From Methylomonas sp. (lineage in GTDB: Bacteria > Pseudomonadota > Gammaproteobacteria > Methylococcales > Methylomonadaceae), in contig JAQTYP010000017.1 in assembly GCA_028688235.1 (NCBI GenBank), positions 1 through 8,401 of the forward strand: a stretch of 8,401 bases of DNA, given 5' to 3'. Made by a program: the position numbers and the translations under genes. This document shows, piece by piece, positions 5,306-8,401 of the stretch. The notes below the pieces were generated by a model, which made no database searches, was not told the DNA's origin, and worked only from the letters and a program-made list of their open reading frames with translations. The number at the start of each line of letters is the position of its first letter. Within the stretch, counting starts at the first letter, position 1.

Positions 5306-6742
5306 TCAGCCCTTCAACTTCGCCACCAACATCTTATTCACTTCCCCAGGATTCGCCTTGCCTTGAGTTTCCTTCATGATCTGGCCGACCAAGGCCATCA
5401 AGGCCTTGTCCTTACCGGCCAAATATTGCTCGACCGGCACCGGATTGGCGGCGATCACCTTATCGACGATGGCCTCGATCGCACCGGTATCGGTGATTTG
5501 CTTCAAGCCTTCCTGCTCGATGATTTCGTCTGCGGTTGCGTTGCCGTTCCACAGCTTGTCGAACACTTGCTTGGCGGTCTTGCCGGAGATGGTGTTATCG
5601 GCGATACGTTTCAAGAGACCCGCCAAGCGATCGGCGTCGACCGGGCAAACGGCTATCTCCAGGCCAGCCTTGTTCAAGGCGCCCAGTACGTCGCCGGTCA
5701 TCCAGTTAGCCGCCAGCTTGGCTTCGCCGGATTCGGCGGCGACTTTTTCGTAATAGTCGGCCAATTCTCGCGACGAAGTCAGTGTCGTGGCGCTTTCGCC
5801 ATCCAAACCGTATTGACTAATGAAGCGCTGTTTTTTGGCAGCCGGCAGTTCCGGCAGCGTGGCTCGAATTTCTTCTTTCAACGCGTCTTCAATCAACACC
5901 GGCAACAAATCCGGATCGGGAAAGTAACGGTAGTCGTTGGCTTCTTCCTTGCTGCGCATCGAGCGGGTTTCGTCTTTGTTGGCATCATACAGGCGAGTTT
6001 CCTGCACGACCTTGCCGCCGCCTTCGATGACATCGATCTGCCGCTCGATTTCGTGATTGATGGCTTTCTCGACGAAGCGGAAGGAGTTGATGTTCTTGAT
6101 TTCGGCGCGGGTGCCAAATTCCTGCTGGCCTTTCGGGCGCACCGAAACGTTGGCATCGCAGCGGAACGAGCCTTCCTGCATGTTGCCGTCGCAGATTTCC
6201 AGGTATCTGACCAGTTCGTGCAACTTACGCATGTAGGCCACGGCTTCCTTGGCCGAACGCATGTCCGGCTCGGAGACGATTTCCAGTAGCGGCGTGCCGG
6301 CGCGGTTGAGGTCGATGCCGGTCAGGCCGTGGAAATCCTCGTGCAAGGATTTACCGGCATCTTCTTCCAGGTGGGCGCGGGTGATGCCGATGCGTTTTTC
6401 GACGCCGTCGACTTCAATGTCCAGATGGCCTTTGCCGACGATGGGCAGCTCGAACTGGCTGATTTGATAACCTTTCGGTAAGTCGGGGTAGAAGTAATTC
6501 TTGCGGGCAAACACCGAATGCGGGGCGATTTCGGCGTCTATCGCCAAGCCGAAGGTCACGGCCTTGCGTACCGCATCTTTATTCAAGACCGGCAATACGC
6601 CGGGCAGTCCCAAATCGACCGCGCAGGCTTGGGTGTTGGGTTCGGCGCCGTAAGCGGTCGCCGCGCCGGAGAAGATTTTCGATTTTGTAGAAAGTTGGGT
6701 ATGGATTTCCAGGCCGATAACGGCTTCCCATTGTGAGCTCAT
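5306..6742 (-). CDS. gatB: Aspartyl/glutamyl-tRNA amidotransferase subunit B
   Basis: Subunit of GatCAB, which converts Glu-tRNA(Gln) and/or Asp-tRNA(Asn) to the amidated forms. GatB binds the tRNA and activates the misacylated residue with ATP, using ammonia tunnelled from GatA. At 478 residues it is full length. Visible family blocks are GLEIH (10-14), NYFYPDLPKGYQISQ (82-96), HLEEDAGK (124-131), DLNRAGTPLLEIVSEPD (144-160), MQEGSFRCDANVSVR (188-202) and RYFPDPDL (272-279). The last 150 residues or so form the helical YqeY-like tRNA-binding tail, ending GKANPGEVNKMLVAKL. AAGGA at 6749-6753 stands 6 nt before ATG 6742. It follows the Uma2 gene by 17 bp and is the last intact gene of the operon. 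No clear terminator follows; transcripts would run into the toxin relic and REP hairpins. Confidence 0.98.
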   Translation of the reverse strand: MSSQWEAVIGLEIHTQLSTKSKIFSGAATAYGAEPNTQACAVDLGLPGVLPVLNKDAVRKAVTFGLAIDAEIAPHSVFARKNYFYPDLPKGYQISQFELPIVGKGHLDIEVDGVEKRIGITRAHLEEDAGKSLHEDFHGLTGIDLNRAGTPLLEIVSEPDMRSAKEAVAYMRKLHELVRYLEICDGNMQEGSFRCDANVSVRPKGQQEFGTRAEIKNINSFRFVEKAINHEIERQIDVIEGGGKVVQETRLYDANKDETRSMRSKEEANDYRYFPDPDLLPVLIEDALKEEIRATLPELPAAKKQRFISQYGLDGESATTLTSSRELADYYEKVAAESGEAKLAANWMTGDVLGALNKAGLEIAVCPVDADRLAGLLKRIADNTISGKTAKQVFDKLWNGNATADEIIEQEGLKQITDTGAIEAIVDKVIAANPVPVEQYLAGKDKALMALVGQIMKETQGKANPGEVNKMLVAKLKG

Positions 6743-6759
6743 GATGGTTCCTTTAAAAA

Positions 6760-7362
6760 CTATTCGGCAAAAACGTCGTTCAAGTCGATTTGCAAGTCGG
6801 GGAATAAATAGGGCGTGGCAATTTCGTCGCCGGCGTGTAAGGCGTGTAGTTGATATTTGCCTGCATCATCCAGGACGAATTGGTAAACGGTTTGTTCGTA
6901 AGGGTGAACCATCCAGTATTCGGTGACGCCGTTTTCCTGGTACAGATCGAATTTCAGCCGCGCTTCCTTTTTGCTGTTGCCGGGTGACAGTACTTCGATA
7001 ATCCAGTCGGGCGAGCCATCGCAACCTTGCAGGGTCAGTTTTCCTGGGTCGCAGATGACGCACAAATCCGGTTGAACAACGCTGAATGCTTCCTGGTCTT
7101 TAAGCAGCGATTTGCGGCGGTCATAGAGTTTAACGTCGAAGGGGGCGATGAATACTTCGCACGTTTTACCTCGCAAATGTCTGTCAATAAGAATTAGCAA
7201 ATCGCGTGCTATTCGCTGGTGCTTGACATTCGGTGCAGGCGACATCGCCATGATCTTGCCCTTGATCAACTCGACGCTTTCCTCCAGTCGCCAAGTCAGG
7301 TAATCGGCATAGCTATAGGTGCCGTTCATATCCAGTTGCGATAATTCGGTGATCTTAGCCAT
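6760..7362 (-). CDS. Uma2 family (DUF820) putative endonuclease-fold protein
   Basis: Protein of 200 residues, usual size for Uma2 family members, which have a PD-(D/E)XK nuclease-like fold but no settled function. Family features seen: ELIKGKIMAMSPAPNVKHQRI (31-51), FIAPFDVKLY (71-80), VVQPDLCVIC with Asp99 (95-104), PDWIIEVLSPGN with Glu123 (118-129), KFDLYQENGVTEYWMVHP with Lys137 (137-154), and a C-terminal FPDLQIDLNDVF. Asp99, Glu123 and Lys137 are the likely fold-defining acidic and basic residues; catalysis is not shown. ATG 7362 has GGAG at 7370-7373, 7 nt away. The gene lies between gatA (12-bp gap) and gatB (17-bp gap), so it is surely cotranscribed with them. It is not a known part of the amidotransferase and was probably inserted into an ancestral gatCAB operon. 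Confidence 0.93.
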   Translation of the reverse strand: MAKITELSQLDMNGTYSYADYLTWRLEESVELIKGKIMAMSPAPNVKHQRIARDLLILIDRHLRGKTCEVFIAPFDVKLYDRRKSLLKDQEAFSVVQPDLCVICDPGKLTLQGCDGSPDWIIEVLSPGNSKKEARLKFDLYQENGVTEYWMVHPYEQTVYQFVLDDAGKYQLHALHAGDEIATPYLFPDLQIDLNDVFAE

Positions 7363-7374
7363 GACTCATCTCCG

Positions 7375-8401
7375 CTATTCAAAACCCTTCGGCACTTTAA
7401 GGTGCCAATCGGTCACTTGCTGGTAGCGATGACCGATGTTCAACAACTTGGCTTCACTGAAATAATTGCCGATGACCTGTAGACCGACCGGCAGGCCGGC
7501 TATGAATCCGGCCGAAATCGAGAGCGCTGGCAGACCAGCCAGGTTGATGGCGATGGTGTAAATATCTTCCAGATACATCTGCACCGGATCGCTGGTTTTT
7601 TCGCCGATTTTGAAGGCGGGGTTGGGCGTGACCGGCCCCATCAACACGTCGACTTCGGACAGCGCGCGTTTGAAATCGTCGCTAATCAGGCGGCGGACTT
7701 GCTGGGCCTTCAAATAATAAGCATCGTAATAGCCGGCCGATAGCGCATAAGTGCCCGTCAGGATGCGGCGCTTGACTTCTGCGCCGAAAGCTTCGCCGCG
7801 CGAACGGGTGTAGAGGTCGGTCAGGTCGGCTGGATTCTGGCAGCGGTAGCCGAAGCGCACGCCGTCGTAGCGCGACAGGTTTGACGAGCACTCGGCGGAG
7901 GCGATGACGTAATAAGCCGGGATCGCCAGCTCCAGGTTGGGCATGTCCACTTCATGAATGGTCGCGCCGAGTTTTTGATATTCGGAAACTGCAGATTGAA
8001 TCGCCGCCGCCATTTGGCTGTCCAGTTCGCTGCTGAAAAACTGTTTCGGCAAGCCGATTTTCAGGCCGGTTAGATCGTCGTTCAAGCTTGCGCTGTAATC
8101 GGGGACGGGTTGGTCGACACTGGTGGAATCTTTAGTGTCGAAACCGGCCATGACTTGCATCAACAATGCCGCATCTTCGGCGCTGCGCGCCATCGGTCCG
8201 CCCTGGTCCAGACTGGAAGCATAGGCAATCATGCCGTAGCGCGATACCCGGCCGTAAGTGGGTTTCAAGCCGGTAATGCCGCACAAGGCCGCCGGCTGGC
8301 GGATCGAGCCGCCGGTGTCGGTGCCGGTCACGGCCGGCGCCAGGCGGGCGGCCACGGCGACTGCCGAGCCGCCGGACGATCCGCCGGGCACGCGATCGCT
8401 A
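7375..8401 (-). CDS. gatA: Aspartyl/glutamyl-tRNA amidotransferase subunit A, 5' end outside window
   Basis: Glutaminase subunit of GatCAB; it releases ammonia from glutamine for GatB. About 341 C-terminal residues are visible, starting SDRVPGGSSGG; roughly 140 N-terminal residues, with the catalytic lysine, lie beyond the right edge (family length about 485). The amidase signature is clear: GGSSGGSA holds the cis-serine of the Ser-cisSer-Lys triad, and TGTDTGGSIRQPA holds the nucleophile serine in GGS. Further family blocks are LCGITGLKPTYGRVSRYGM, ASSLDQGGPMARS, GPVTPNPAF and GLPALSISAGF, then GLPVGLQVIG. The GTG at 8389-8391 is an internal valine codon (RVPGGS), not a start. gatC is expected upstream but is not in the window. 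Stop TAG lies 12 bp before the Uma2 gene. Confidence 0.97.
   Translation of the reverse strand, partial: SDRVPGGSSGGSAVAVAARLAPAVTGTDTGGSIRQPAALCGITGLKPTYGRVSRYGMIAYASSLDQGGPMARSAEDAALLMQVMAGFDTKDSTSVDQPVPDYSASLNDDLTGLKIGLPKQFFSSELDSQMAAAIQSAVSEYQKLGATIHEVDMPNLELAIPAYYVIASAECSSNLSRYDGVRFGYRCQNPADLTDLYTRSRGEAFGAEVKRRILTGTYALSAGYYDAYYLKAQQVRRLISDDFKRALSEVDVLMGPVTPNPAFKIGEKTSDPVQMYLEDIYTIAINLAGLPALSISAGFIAGLPVGLQVIGNYFSEAKLLNIGHRYQQVTDWHLKVPKGFE

Noticed and set aside
5363..6289. 308-codon plus-strand open frame opposite gatB
   Set aside because: It lies wholly on the antisense of a clear full-length gatB, its translation shows no recognisable domain, and it is explained by the codon usage of gatB.

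Overview
The window comes from a bacterial chromosome, most likely a gammaproteobacterium. The yajD and tag products closely follow the enterobacterial proteins as I remember them, and the REP-like repeats and MASE1 sensor are typical of environmental proteobacteria. A methanotroph-like (Methylococcales) host is possible, but this is an impression and not shown by the sequence. Every gene is read from the minus strand, so the order of transcription runs from high to low coordinates.

Right part (5306-8401): a gat operon, read gatA (5' end outside the window) - Uma2-family gene - gatB. It encodes two subunits of the amidotransferase that makes Gln-tRNA(Gln) and/or Asn-tRNA(Asn). A Uma2 (PD-(D/E)XK-fold) gene sits between gatA and gatB with gaps of only 12 and 17 bp.

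Middle (4778-5305): about 530 bp without an intact gene. On the minus strand I can read the broken remains of a zeta-toxin/UDP-GlcNAc-kinase-like P-loop gene: a Walker A block, a helix block, an ETTLSG block, then a short tail. It is split by a 166-bp MITE-like insertion with imperfect 23-bp terminal inverted repeats and an 8-bp target duplication. Removing the insertion and one copy of the duplication rejoins the toxin reading frame. Inside the insertion are a back-to-back REP pair with alternative hairpins and a perfect 20-bp tandem duplication.

Left part (1-4777): a tight cluster read moaA - yajD - tag - PNPOx/HugZ-like gene - MASE1/CHASE/PAS/GGDEF gene. yajD/tag and tag/PNPOx overlap by 4 bp (ATGA), and the other gaps are 17 and 24 bp, so one transcript is likely. 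It combines molybdenum cofactor synthesis, an HNH-type zinc protein, alkylated-base repair, a split-barrel flavin/heme-type protein and a cyclic-di-GMP-type membrane sensor. The sensor gene has a TGA exactly where the first glycine codon of GGDEF should be. The correct frame continues after it (GDEFIVMV) to the window edge, so the cyclase is cut off just before its active site.
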